Shown here one piece after another: positions 28,138 through 35,932 of a DNA stretch of 64,000 nt. The notes under the pieces were generated by a model. It worked only from the letters and a program-made list of their open reading frames with translations, was not told the origin of the DNA and ran no database searches. The stretch comes from Blastocatellia bacterium (GTDB lineage: Bacteria > Acidobacteriota > Blastocatellia > Pyrinomonadales > Pyrinomonadaceae). Each line of letters opens with the position of its first letter. Position 1 is the stretch's first letter. The stretch spans positions 62,001 through 126,000 of the forward strand of contig JAEUQK010000014.1 in assembly GCA_016789265.1 (NCBI GenBank), given 5' to 3'. The position numbers were made by a program, and so were the translations under genes.

Positions 28138-28563
28138 ATGGCGGCGAACAGTCAATTTTCCATGGCGGTACATGTGCTGTCGATGCTTGCGAGGTCGAAG
28201 GATGAAAATCTTAAATCTGACTTTATCGCGGGCAGCGTAAACACAAATGCGGTCGTGATCCGCCGACTTTTGGGTCAGTTGAGTCAGGCAAAGCTAGTGG
28301 TTTCGCAGACAGGAGCAAACGGAGGGACACGCCTCGCGCGGCGTCCTAGTGAGATCTCCCTTGCCGAGATCTACAAAGCAGTTAATTGCGGTGAGGTTTT
28401 TGCCCTGCATGCAAAGGAACCAAACAGGGACTGCCCGGTCGGCAGAAACATAGAAGCGGTCTTATGCTGCCTGCAAAAAGAGATCGATAAAGGGATTGTT
28501 GAGAAACTGTCTACATATTCACTTCAAAACCTGTTTGAAATGGTTGCAGAGAATCCGGCGTGA
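28138..28563 (+). CDS. Rrf2-family transcriptional regulator
   Basis: A 141-residue winged-helix regulator of the YwnA-like branch: FSMAVHVLSMLA, VNTNAVVIRRLLGQL (recognition region), GANGGTRLAR and ISLAEIYKAV. Cysteines are C84, C99, C110 and C111. This is not the spacing of the iron-sulfur-binding IscR/NsrR types, so thiol oxidation or another signal is more likely. A palindrome overlaps its promoter, a second copy lies just after its stop, and a third precedes trxA. That layout suggests autoregulation plus control of the redox genes that follow. Confidence 0.88.
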   Translation: MAANSQFSMAVHVLSMLARSKDENLKSDFIAGSVNTNAVVIRRLLGQLSQAKLVVSQTGANGGTRLARRPSEISLAEIYKAVNCGEVFALHAKEPNRDCPVGRNIEAVLCCLQKEIDKGIVEKLSTYSLQNLFEMVAENPA

Positions 28564-28580
28564 AATTTTTTTGAACGTAT

Positions 28581-28602
28581 TTGTAGCAAGGATAGTTACA
28601 AA
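28581..28602. promoter_or_regulatory. Rrf2 operator 2
   Basis: TTTGTAGC at 28581-28587 region and GTTACAAA at 28595-28602 form the same palindrome as operator 1 with one base changed, again with seven bases between the core half-sites. It starts about 20 bases past the Rrf2 stop and about 220 bases before the thioredoxin-fold gene, where the promoter of the redox operon is expected. TTGAAC at 28571 may be a -35 element; the -10 is not clear. Confidence 0.65.
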
Positions 28603-28658
28603 ATTCACTTCGAACAAGGGGAAGTATTTCGAGCAAAGGGAAGGTTTTTATATGTTTG

Positions 28659-28790
28659 ATGAAACTGAATGATTGTCTGGCGGTCGAGATCGGTCCGCCG
28701 CAGTTTTTGCTTAATGCGACGACCGGGATACTGCGGCTATATCCATTATTTTTGAAAGCAAGTCTGCTTCTTCAGCGCCTCGTTCAGTGA
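28659..28790 (+). CDS. possible 43-residue small protein in the operon leader
   Basis: An ATG-to-TGA frame gives 43 residues with a hydrophobic, amphipathic second half (LRLYPLFLKASLLLQRLVQ). Its own ribosome site is poor. AAGG at 28641-28644 is better placed for an overlapping six-residue frame, ATG 28652 to TGA 28672, which ends inside this ORF and could couple its translation. A hairpin followed by five T lies within it. It may be a real small gene, a leader peptide, or chance. Confidence 0.25.
   Translation: MKLNDCLAVEIGPPQFLLNATTGILRLYPLFLKASLLLQRLVQ
28677..28708 (+). terminator. hairpin plus T-run in the leader, possible attenuator
   Basis: CTG-GCGG pairs with CCGC-CG-CAG around an eleven-base loop and is followed by TTTTT at 28704-28708. 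It stands between operator 2 and the first redox gene, so it would stop transcripts before the thioredoxin-fold gene unless read through. Confidence 0.4.
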
Positions 28791-28824
28791 TTGCTGAACT
28801 GGAAGATCACAAGGGGGTATCGAG

Positions 28825-29439
28825 ATGAAACATTACTTAGAAAGGTCGATGTCGTTTGCGGAATACATGGCACTTATTGAAAGCGTGGTGATTGAGGGAA
28901 AGACGACAGGGCCGACCCAACTCGGGGCGCTTGCAGATTTTACAAGACTCAATCTGCAGAGAATGAAGCGACTCTCGAAGACGGTTGAGATAAACAATGG
29001 ATCGAAAATCGCGCTGAAAGTAAACACCCGTCCCATTTACTGGTTGGTTATCACTGAAGCTTGGTGCGGCGACGCAGCACAAAATATTCCGGTGATTGAG
29101 AAAATTGCCGCCGAAAACGATAATATTGAAACACGTTATATCTTGCGTGATGAGAATCCTGAATTGATGGACCGGTTTTTGACCGACGGAACGCGATCGA
29201 TCCCGAAACTCGTCGCAATGGACCGAGAAAGTCTGGAGATACTGGGGACTTGGGGACCGCGTCCTGTACAGGCTCGCCGGTTGTTTCTCGATCTGAAGGA
29301 AAAGGGGATCGAGAGGCCATTGATAAACGAAGAAATGCAGCGATGGTATAACGACGACAAGGGCCGGTCTATGGTCAATGAATTTGTGGAACTTCTTGCG
29401 GACTGGGGCGGACAACGCACGGTTCGTGCCCGGGCATGA
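28825..29439 (+). CDS. thioredoxin-fold protein with single active-site Cys
   Basis: The thioredoxin-like fold is recognised by VITEAWCGDAAQNIPVIEKIA and the cis-Pro region RSIPKLVAMD. The active site is W80-C81-G-D-A-A-Q, so only one of the two usual Cys is present, as in the WCGD subgroup of thiol reductase-like proteins. It may act as a monothiol or peroxidase-type protein, in the cytoplasm (no signal peptide). ATG follows AAGGGGG. First clear gene after operator 2. Confidence 0.8.
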   Translation: MKHYLERSMSFAEYMALIESVVIEGKTTGPTQLGALADFTRLNLQRMKRLSKTVEINNGSKIALKVNTRPIYWLVITEAWCGDAAQNIPVIEKIAAENDNIETRYILRDENPELMDRFLTDGTRSIPKLVAMDRESLEILGTWGPRPVQARRLFLDLKEKGIERPLINEEMQRWYNDDKGRSMVNEFVELLADWGGQRTVRARA

Positions 29440-29479
29440 TAGTTAGATGGTAAACAAATCTATTCTTAGGAGACATTGA

Positions 29480-30148
29480 ATGAAGTTGCTTGCGATCTTG
29501 GTACTTGGATTTACGTTATTTGTGGCGGCATGTGAAGATCCCGCAGCAAACAAAGCAAAAGCAACGGTCAATGAACCGTCCGTCACCAACAAGCCGGCCG
29601 ATTCTGCACAGGCACCGGCAACCTCTGCACCTGCTGCAAAAGGCGAAGCGCTCTTGATCAATCCTGGTAACTCCAAGGTCGAGTTCACCGGTTCAAAGGT
29701 AACGGGCAAGCATGACGGCGGGTTCAAACAATTTTCTGGAGCGATCGACCTCGTAAACAATAAGGTTGACGAGAGCAGCGTTTATGTCGATATTGACGCG
29801 ACATCCGTGTTTACGGATGCTGACAAACTTACCGAACACCTCAAGTCCGGCGATTTCTTTGAGGTAGAGAAATTCCCGAGAGCTTCGTTCAGATCAACAA
29901 AGATAGAGGCGGACACGACAAAGGGCGCGGGCAAATATTTGGTGACCGGTGATCTCACACTACACGGCGTTACCAAATCCATATCGTTCCCGGCCGAGAT
30001 CAAGATCGGCGCGGATGACGTTTCGGTCTCATCGGAGTTCGCGATCAATCGAAAGGATTTTGGGATCGTCTATGCAGGAAAAGCTGACGACCTGATCAGG
30101 GATGACGTTGTGATCCGACTCGATCTAAAAACCCCAAGAAAGAAGTAA
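29480..30148 (+). CDS. YceI-family lipoprotein
   Basis: Lipobox VAAC with Cys18 follows a hydrophobic signal sequence, so the mature protein should be lipid-anchored. After a Lys/Ala/Pro linker comes a YceI lipocalin-like barrel: SKVEFTGSKVTGKHDGGFKQF, LTEHLKSGDFFEVEKFPRA, TGDLTLHGVTKSISFP. YceI proteins bind polyisoprenoid chains in the periplasm; several are induced by acid or oxidative stress. TAGGAGA precedes the ATG. Forty bases after the thioredoxin-fold gene, probably the same transcript. Confidence 0.9.
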   Translation: MKLLAILVLGFTLFVAACEDPAANKAKATVNEPSVTNKPADSAQAPATSAPAAKGEALLINPGNSKVEFTGSKVTGKHDGGFKQFSGAIDLVNNKVDESSVYVDIDATSVFTDADKLTEHLKSGDFFEVEKFPRASFRSTKIEADTTKGAGKYLVTGDLTLHGVTKSISFPAEIKIGADDVSVSSEFAINRKDFGIVYAGKADDLIRDDVVIRLDLKTPRKK

Positions 30149-30247
30149 GAGTTCAACGCTTGCCCGCAGGGCTGGCCTGACGTTCGAAATGGATCTTCCT
30201 GTCTTTTCGATCTCGATCGTTCGGCTAGCCGTTGCGGGACCAATCAA

Positions 30248-31264
30248 ATGAAGGCATACGAGATAGAAGAATTTGGCATTGAAAACCTTGCCATTTCAGA
30301 ACGGGCCGAGCCTAAACCAAAGGCCGGTGAGATTTTGGTAAAGTTTCATGCTGCGTCATTAAACTACCGTGACCTAATGGTAGTCTCGGGAACATATAAT
30401 TCCAAGATGAAACTGCCGGCGGTACCGCTATCAGACGGAACCGGTGAAGTCGTAGAGCTTGGAGACGGGGTGACCAAGTGGGCTATTGGTGACAGGGTAA
30501 TGCCGATCTTTGCTCAGCGGTGGTATGACGGCGACTCGAGCGAGGAAAAGCGTAGAACCTCGCTGGGGGCCGGTGCGCAATGGGACGGAGTCCTTCGCGA
30601 GTATGGAACTTTCAATGAGGAATCGGTCGTTCGAATTCCTGACCATTTATCATATGAAGAGGCGTCGACGTTGCCTTGTGCCGCTGTAACGGCGTGGAAC
30701 GCACTCGTTGTCTCGGGTAAGCTAAAAGCGGGTGAGTCCGTTTTAACTCTAGGAACCGGTGGTGTTTCAGTTTTTGCCGCGCAGTTTGCGAAGATGTTTG
30801 GTGCACGTGTGGTCTCGACTTCAGGCAGCGACGAAAAGTTAGAACGACTCAGGGAACTTGGAATCTATGAAACCGTCAATTATCGGGAACGTGAAGACTG
30901 GGATGCGGCGGTTCTTGAGATCGTCGGGAAACCGGGCGTCGATCATGTCGTCGAGGTCGGGGGTTCAGGTACCCTTGACAGATCAATAAACGCTGTCCGC
31001 ATTGGAGGACACGTGGCTATGATAGGAGCATTGACTGGTGCTGCAGGTTTCAATCCAACTACGGTCTTTATGAAAGCTATCAGGCTGCAGGGGATATTTA
31101 CCGGATCGCGACAGACCTTTGAGGATATGAACCGGGCTATTTCAGTAAACAAATTGAAACCGGTTATCGATCGTGTGTTTGAATTCGACGAAGTGCCCGA
31201 AGCATTCAGGCATATGGAAACTGCTTCGCATTTCGGAAAGATAGTCATCAAGATAAACAATTAG
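30248..31264 (+). CDS. NAD(P)-dependent MDR-family alcohol dehydrogenase/quinone reductase
   Basis: A 338-residue medium-chain reductase. SLNYRDLMVVSGTY replaces the catalytic-zinc Cys region, so it is probably a zinc-free member. The cofactor fold is TLGTGGVSVFAAQFAKMFGARVV, followed by an acidic or neutral loop (STSGSDEKL) and GGSGTLDRSINAV. Such enzymes reduce quinones, enones or aldehydes, in keeping with a redox-stress operon. Unlike its neighbours it lacks a clear ribosome site. Nineteen bases before the peroxidase gene. Confidence 0.88.
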   Translation: MKAYEIEEFGIENLAISERAEPKPKAGEILVKFHAASLNYRDLMVVSGTYNSKMKLPAVPLSDGTGEVVELGDGVTKWAIGDRVMPIFAQRWYDGDSSEEKRRTSLGAGAQWDGVLREYGTFNEESVVRIPDHLSYEEASTLPCAAVTAWNALVVSGKLKAGESVLTLGTGGVSVFAAQFAKMFGARVVSTSGSDEKLERLRELGIYETVNYREREDWDAAVLEIVGKPGVDHVVEVGGSGTLDRSINAVRIGGHVAMIGALTGAAGFNPTTVFMKAIRLQGIFTGSRQTFEDMNRAISVNKLKPVIDRVFEFDEVPEAFRHMETASHFGKIVIKINN

Positions 31265-31282
31265 AAGAAGGAGAGATGTCTG

Positions 31283-31834
31283 ATGTCAACTGATCTTTTT
31301 TCGATTCCTGTAAAGAAGATAGACGGAACCGATACGAATCTCGGTGAATTCAATGGCAATGCCTTGCTGGTAGTAAATGTTGCCTCGAAATGCGGACTAA
31401 CACCTCAATATGAGAGCCTCGAGAGACTTTACGAGAATTATCGGGACAAAGGGCTTCAGGTACTAGGGTTTCCGGCAAATAATTTCTTGGCGCAGGAGCC
31501 TGGGACCGAAGAGGAGATCCAAGCATTCTGCTCAACAAATTATGGGGTCACTTTTCCTTTATTCTCCAAGATCTCGGTTACGGGCGAGGACAAACATCCG
31601 TTGTATGAAGCTCTGACCAAAGAAAGGCCAGGCGTTGATATCGATAACGGTGATTCGTTTCAGAAGGATCTTGAAGGTTACGGTCAATTCAAAGACGAAC
31701 CCAGGGATATTCTATGGAATTTCGAGAAGTTTTTGATAGGAAAGGACGGGAAGGTTGCCGCTCGTATCGCTCCGGACGTAACTGTCGAAGATCCAAGGGT
31801 TATCGAGGCGATCGAATCGGCAATGGACGTATGA
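31283..31834 (+). CDS. glutathione peroxidase family protein
   Basis: Peroxidatic Cys37 lies in VNVASKCGLTPQYESL. FPANNFLAQEPGTEEEI replaces the classical FPCNQF segment, and the WNFEKFLIGKDG motif holds the active-site Trp and Asn. Cys-type bacterial enzymes of this kind usually take electrons from thioredoxin rather than glutathione; a trxA gene lies 1.3 kb downstream behind a matching operator. GAAGGAGAG lies upstream of the ATG. Reduces hydrogen peroxide and lipid peroxides in the cytoplasm. Confidence 0.93.
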   Translation: MSTDLFSIPVKKIDGTDTNLGEFNGNALLVVNVASKCGLTPQYESLERLYENYRDKGLQVLGFPANNFLAQEPGTEEEIQAFCSTNYGVTFPLFSKISVTGEDKHPLYEALTKERPGVDIDNGDSFQKDLEGYGQFKDEPRDILWNFEKFLIGKDGKVAARIAPDVTVEDPRVIEAIESAMDV

Positions 31835-31855
31835 TGTTCCAAAAAAGGAGATAAT

Positions 31856-32491
31856 ATGAAGATCGGGATTATCGGGGCAGGGCATATAGGTGCAAATGCT
31901 GCAAGGTTATTTGTTAAAGCAGGCCACCAGGTGGCGATCTGCAATTCGCGTGGGCCGGAATCGCTTGACCCGTTGATCGAGGAACTTGGGGACAACGCAA
32001 CCGCTCAGCTTATAGATGACGTGATCAGTTTCGGTGACGTGATCTTTATTTCGGTTCCGTTCGGTAAATACACTGAATTGCCGGTGAATGGATTCGACGG
32101 CAAGATCGTCATCGATTCGAATAATTATTATCCCGAACGAGACGGAGCATTTCCCGAGATCGACGAGGGAAAGACTACTTCCAGTGAGTTGCTCGAGCGG
32201 CACTTAGGTGGTGCCAGGCTCGTAAAAGGATTTAACACAATATGGTTCGAACATCTTAAGTCTCAAGGCGATACTGAACTTCCGCTCGACGGCAGACGGG
32301 CGATTTTTATCGCTGGCGACGACTCCGGAGCTAAGGAAGTTGTCGCAAAGCTTATTGAGGAAATAGGTTTTGCGGCTGTAGATACCGGCTTTTTGAAAGA
32401 TGGCGGACGGCTTCAGCAGCCGGGTTCACCAATCTATAACCAGGAATTAACAGCAGAGGCGGCCTCGGCCGTTCTTAGCCGGACACTCTAG
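31856..32491 (+). CDS. NADPH-dependent F420 reductase-like dinucleotide-binding protein
   Basis: Begins with a Rossmann motif (KIGIIGAGHIGANAARLFVKAGH) and AICNSRGPESL, and contains VKGFNTIWFEHL, seen in the NADP oxidoreductase/F420-dependent family. At 211 residues it has the usual size. Many bacterial members have no F420 partner and their substrate is unknown. AAAGGAG precedes the ATG. Twenty-one bases after the peroxidase gene, so cotranscribed. Confidence 0.85.
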   Translation: MKIGIIGAGHIGANAARLFVKAGHQVAICNSRGPESLDPLIEELGDNATAQLIDDVISFGDVIFISVPFGKYTELPVNGFDGKIVIDSNNYYPERDGAFPEIDEGKTTSSELLERHLGGARLVKGFNTIWFEHLKSQGDTELPLDGRRAIFIAGDDSGAKEVVAKLIEEIGFAAVDTGFLKDGGRLQQPGSPIYNQELTAEAASAVLSRTL

Positions 32492-32560
32492 ATAAGTGTT
32501 TGTTCAAGTGCGCGTATTGGTCGGTTTCGTAGTATCAAAAAGTAAAGGGGACATACATAG

Positions 32561-32986
32561 ATGCCAGAAAGAAAAGCAACAGCGATTTGGAACGGAAGCC
32601 TTAAGGAGGGCAAGGGAAACGTTGAACTGGGAAGCGGTGCGTTCAGTGGAGCGTTTTCGTTTGACACAAGGTTTGGTGAAGTGAAAGGCACCAATCCCGA
32701 AGAACTTCTGGGGGCCGGACTCGCCGCCTGTTACGCGATGGCGCTTAATGCAACGCTCGAAAAGGAAGAAACACCGGCAAAACGCATCAAAGCTGAAGCG
32801 ACCGTATTCCTGGGGAAAGATGATGCAGGATTTAAGATCAACCGTATCGATCTCGTAACTGAGGGAGAGGTCGAAGGTTTTGATCAGGATCGATTTGCCG
32901 AAGTAGCCGAAAGGGTTAAGCAGGCGTGTATCGTGAGTCGGGCGCTTGCCGCTGTGAATATTAACCTAACGTCGAAACTCATCTAG
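32561..32986 (+). CDS. OsmC/Ohr-family peroxiredoxin
   Basis: Length 141 and pattern fit OsmC: IWNGSLKEGKGNVELGSGAF, NPEELLGAGLAACYAMALNATL with the peroxidatic Cys, and RVKQACIVSRAL with the resolving Cys. The enzyme detoxifies organic hydroperoxides, usually with dihydrolipoyl protein or thioredoxin as reductant. AAAGGGG precedes the ATG. Last gene of the block before the trxA promoter. Confidence 0.93.
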   Translation: MPERKATAIWNGSLKEGKGNVELGSGAFSGAFSFDTRFGEVKGTNPEELLGAGLAACYAMALNATLEKEETPAKRIKAEATVFLGKDDAGFKINRIDLVTEGEVEGFDQDRFAEVAERVKQACIVSRALAAVNINLTSKLI

Positions 32987-33022
32987 AAATGGAATTCCAT
33001 TTTCACCAGTCGACATAAGGAC

Positions 33023-33051
33023 TTGACATTTGTAACTGTAATAGTTACAAT
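33023..33051 (+). promoter_or_regulatory. trxA promoter with Rrf2 operator 3
   Basis: TTGACA (33023-33028) and TACAAT (33046-33051), 17 bases apart, form a near-consensus promoter. Between and over them lies TTGTAACT-N5-AGTTACAA (33030-33050), the most symmetric of the three palindromes. The transcript would have a leader of about 100 bases before trxA. Strong evidence that the Rrf2 protein controls trxA. Confidence 0.8.
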
Positions 33052-33157
33052 ATTAATTGTTCGGAATAAAAGATTCCGGCAGAGAGTTTAAGAGCTGAGT
33101 GTTTTGCGGCATTTTCGGGGGTAAGTTATAATTTCGCAATAATATCAGGAGATCAGA

Positions 33158-33484
33158 ATGGGAAATTTTGCTAAGGAAATAACAGACACAAACTTTGAAA
33201 GCGACGTGCTGGGCTCAGACCAGCCGGTTTTAGTGGACTTTTGGGCTGAATGGTGCGGCCCCTGTCGTATGATCGCTCCGTCGGTCGAAGCTGTTGCGGA
33301 GGAATATAATGGAAAGGCCGGATTCTTCAAAATGAACGTTGACGAGAATCAGAATGTGCCGAACCGTTACGGTATTCGTGGCATTCCGACTTTGATCCTT
33401 TTCAAGGGTGGACAGGAACAAGAGCGAATTGTCGGAGCGGTTTCACGCGATGCCATCGCAAAAGTGGTTGGAAAATACGTTTGA
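33158..33484 (+). CDS. trxA: thioredoxin
   Basis: A 108-residue thioredoxin with active site W32-C-G-P-C36 (FWAEWCGPCRMIAPS) and cis-Pro loop GIRGIPTLILF. It supplies electrons to peroxidases, methionine sulfoxide reductases and other proteins in the cytoplasm. AGGAGATCAG precedes the ATG. It has its own promoter with operator 3 and a strong terminator, so it is a single-gene unit coupled by regulation to the redox block upstream. Confidence 0.97.
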   Translation: MGNFAKEITDTNFESDVLGSDQPVLVDFWAEWCGPCRMIAPSVEAVAEEYNGKAGFFKMNVDENQNVPNRYGIRGIPTLILFKGGQEQERIVGAVSRDAIAKVVGKYV

Positions 33485-33490
33485 TCAAGC

Positions 33491-33525
33491 AGACGCTTCG
33501 TATTTGAAACGAAGCGTCTCTTTTT
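33491..33525 (+). terminator. intrinsic terminator after trxA
   Basis: Stem AGACGCTTCG / CGAAGCGTCT, ten base pairs, with a nine-base loop, followed by CTTTTTG. It isolates trxA from the ArsR-led sulfur module. Confidence 0.9.
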
Positions 33526-33536
33526 GCTTGCAAATA

Positions 33537-33558
33537 TAACTACATACGCATATAGTTA
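33537..33558. promoter_or_regulatory. palindrome before arsR, likely its operator
   Basis: TAACTA and TAGTTA are exact inverse arms separated by ten bases (with inner AT/AT also pairing). It ends six bases before the ArsR-type start codon, as expected for an autorepressor site. It differs from the Rrf2 palindrome in sequence and spacing. Confidence 0.55.
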
Positions 33559-33564
33559 GCATTT

Positions 33565-33894
33565 ATGCCAAGAGAGTTGACGGTTGAGGCCATGGAATTG
33601 ATCGCGGAACGGTTCCGGATCTTGTCCGAGCCGACTCGATTGAGGATCCTGCACACCCTTCGAAACGGCGAACTGACCGTAACGGAGCTGACGCGGGAGT
33701 TGAAGATAAGCCAACCTAACGCAAGCAAACACCTACGCACTTTATTAGAGTCAGGTATGCTAAAGCGGCGGCAGCGGGGCAATTCTGTCTTCTATGCGAT
33801 CGCGGACGAGAGCATTTTTGCGCTATGCGAGGCCGTATGTGATTCGCTTGAAGAAAAATATAAAAAGCGGGCGAGCGTTTTCGCTTTTGCTTAG
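33565..33894 (+). CDS. ArsR-family repressor, likely sulfur- or redox-sensing
   Basis: A 109-residue winged helix: FRILSEPTRLRILHTLRNGELTVTEL, ISQPNASKHLRTLLESGML, RRQRGNSVFYAI. It lacks the CVC metal site of arsenic or cadmium sensors. Two Cys sit in the last helix (ALCEAVCDSL). Persulfide sensors of this family (BigR, SqrR) use one Cys near the recognition helix and one near the end, so this protein would need a different pair. Its neighbours (rhodanese, CstB-like enzyme) support sulfide or persulfide as the signal; that is inference. Confidence 0.85.
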   Translation: MPRELTVEAMELIAERFRILSEPTRLRILHTLRNGELTVTELTRELKISQPNASKHLRTLLESGMLKRRQRGNSVFYAIADESIFALCEAVCDSLEEKYKKRASVFAFA

Positions 33895-33917
33895 TTGAAC
33901 AATGAGGAGAATAGGAA

Positions 33918-34229
33918 ATGAGTGAATGCACGGTGTTGGGACTCAAAGAACAGTTGGAGAATGGTGAGATCCATTTGGTCGATGTGCGCGAGCAGATCGA
34001 GTTTTCTGGAGAGCGTGTGACGGGAGCGAGTTTGCTTCCGCTCGGCGAATTGGTCGAAAGGCACGAAGAACTAGACCATAGCAAGCCGATCTATGTGATG
34101 TGCCGCTCAGGTGTGCGTTCGGCGGAGGCACAAAGAAGACTGAAGGCCTTAGGGTTTGCAAACGTAATCAATGTAGTGGGCGGCATCGAGGCGTGGAAAC
34201 GAGAAGGCCTGCCTATTGACCGAGGCTGA
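33918..34229 (+). CDS. single-domain rhodanese sulfurtransferase
   Basis: A cytoplasmic 103-residue rhodanese. LVDVREQIEFSGERVTGA is the entry motif and the active loop is C62-RSGVRS, which holds the persulfide. It moves sulfane sulfur between small thiols and proteins. GAGGAGA precedes the ATG, 24 bases after arsR. Placed directly before a persulfide dioxygenase-like gene. Confidence 0.92.
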   Translation: MSECTVLGLKEQLENGEIHLVDVREQIEFSGERVTGASLLPLGELVERHEELDHSKPIYVMCRSGVRSAEAQRRLKALGFANVINVVGGIEAWKREGLPIDRG

Positions 34230-34300
34230 AAGTTATAGGTATTGCCGCAAAAGATACCAACGAAAGTCGGGATCAGTCAAACTTTATTGTGGAGATCAGA

Positions 34301-35683
34301 ATGAATTTCAAGCAATTCTACCTTGGATGTCTTGCACATGCGTCGTATTACATTGGTTCGGGAGATGAGGCAGCGATCATCGATCCCCAACGGGATATTC
34401 AACATTATTTGGATGAGGCCGAGGCGAACGGGCAAAAGATCAAGTACATCATTGAGACCCACTCGCATGCCGATTTTGTCAGCGGACATTTGGAACTCGC
34501 GGGCGTGACGGGTGCTCAGATCATTTATGGCCAGCGTGCGAACACGGAATTCCCGACATTGAAAGTCCGTGACGGAGACAACCTGAACGTTGGTCATATC
34601 GAATTGACGTTTATGGAAACGCCCGGGCATACTCCTGAGAGTATTACGATCCTCGCGAGAAATACCGAATCGGAGGATGAGCCGCTCAAAATGTTTACCG
34701 GCGACACGCTGTTTATTGGCGACGTTGGCAGACCGGATCTTATCGGTTCGAAAGGCTTTACCGCAGAGCAGATGGGGTCGATGCTCTACGACTCTCTTCA
34801 CAACAAAATAATGCCCCTCCCCGACAAAACTGAGGTATATCCGGCTCACGGTGCCGGTTCGCTGTGCGGTAAGTCATTATCCAAAGAAACGTGGTCAACG
34901 CTTGGAGAGCAGAGGAAGTTCAACTATGCGTTGAAACCGATGACCCGCGAAGAGTTCATCAAAGTCGTCGCATCGGATCAACCGGAAGTTCCGGCTTATT
35001 TTCCGGTCAGTGCTTCGCAAAATCTGAAAGGGTCTATAGCCTTGTCAGAATTGCCGGCACCGAAGGTAATGACGACAATCGAGGTTCTGAGCTTCGACGG
35101 CGTTGTTGTGGATGTAAGGCGAAGCACTGAATACGGGGCAGCCCATGTGCCTAATTCAGTGAATATTTGGCTTCAAGGTCAGTTTGCGTCGTGGGCCGGA
35201 ACTATGATCCCGATCGGGACGCCGATCGCTATTGTCGCGGACACACAAGAACAAGTTGACGAGGCGTTCATGCGACTTGCGCGCGTTGGGCACGAAACGG
35301 TAAAGGGATACATCTTCATGTCGGATTTCGAAGGTGAAACGAAAACGACCGAACAAGTCTCGGTTGAAGAGGTGGCAGATCTAACCGAAACAGAGAAATT
35401 TCTTCAGTTCGTTGACGTGAGACGGTCCGCGGAGTATGCGAACGGCCACGCGATAAGGACCGTAAACATCCCGCTCGACCGTCTCCCACGCGAGATCGAC
35501 CGACTCGATCCAAACGTGCCGACCTATGTGATATGTCAGAGCGGTTATCGTTCGAGTCTGGGTACCAGCATTATGGAGAACGCTGGTTTCAGTAAGGTCT
35601 ATAACGTTACCGGAGGAACTAAGGCCTGGACCGAAGCCGACCTTTCAACCGAGGTTTCGGCGTCCGCCTGCACGGCTGGTTGA
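34301..35683 (+). CDS. CstB-like persulfide dioxygenase with two rhodanese domains
   Basis: The N-terminal metallo-beta-lactamase half shows IIETHSHADFVSGHLELA, FMETPGHTPESI and FTGDTLFIGDVGRPDL, the iron-binding pattern of persulfide dioxygenases. A first rhodanese-like domain (VVVDVRRSTEYGAAHVPNS) lacks a Cys in the active loop (IVADTQEQ) and is probably inactive. The second has C412 in YVICQSGYRSS. Dioxygenase, dead rhodanese, live rhodanese is the order of CstB of Staphylococcus, which turns persulfides into thiosulfate. ATG 34301 follows GGAGATCAG; it is preferred to an in-frame start four codons earlier. Confidence 0.9.
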   Translation: MNFKQFYLGCLAHASYYIGSGDEAAIIDPQRDIQHYLDEAEANGQKIKYIIETHSHADFVSGHLELAGVTGAQIIYGQRANTEFPTLKVRDGDNLNVGHIELTFMETPGHTPESITILARNTESEDEPLKMFTGDTLFIGDVGRPDLIGSKGFTAEQMGSMLYDSLHNKIMPLPDKTEVYPAHGAGSLCGKSLSKETWSTLGEQRKFNYALKPMTREEFIKVVASDQPEVPAYFPVSASQNLKGSIALSELPAPKVMTTIEVLSFDGVVVDVRRSTEYGAAHVPNSVNIWLQGQFASWAGTMIPIGTPIAIVADTQEQVDEAFMRLARVGHETVKGYIFMSDFEGETKTTEQVSVEEVADLTETEKFLQFVDVRRSAEYANGHAIRTVNIPLDRLPREIDRLDPNVPTYVICQSGYRSSLGTSIMENAGFSKVYNVTGGTKAWTEADLSTEVSASACTAG

Positions 35684-35732
35684 TCGCCACTACTCGAACA
35701 CTTGAGGGCGATCTTATTTACGAGGGGAGCAT

Positions 35733-35822
35733 ATGGTTGATCTGTTGGTAATTGGTGTATTTGTTGGACTCTGGCTGTTGCTTCAGATAGTTATTCTGCC
35801 GAGGCTCGGGTTTGATACCTGA
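35733..35822 (+). CDS. 29-residue single-span membrane peptide
   Basis: ATG follows GAGGGGAG by a few bases. The peptide starts MVDLLVIGVFVGLW and continues LLLQIVILPRLG, one membrane span. It lies 49 bases after the CstB-like gene in the same direction and before DUF302, so it probably belongs to the sulfur module. No family recognised. The good ribosome site and wholly hydrophobic composition support a real small protein. Confidence 0.5.
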   Translation: MVDLLVIGVFVGLWLLLQIVILPRLGFDT

Positions 35823-35932
35823 ATGCGCGGTAGGTGTGACGCCGGGTCTCGGCGTCGGGACGAAAATATTGATGAGCGATAATTCGAACAACACGGGAAA
35901 GACAAAACAGAAGATCGATCAAGGAGGTTGAA

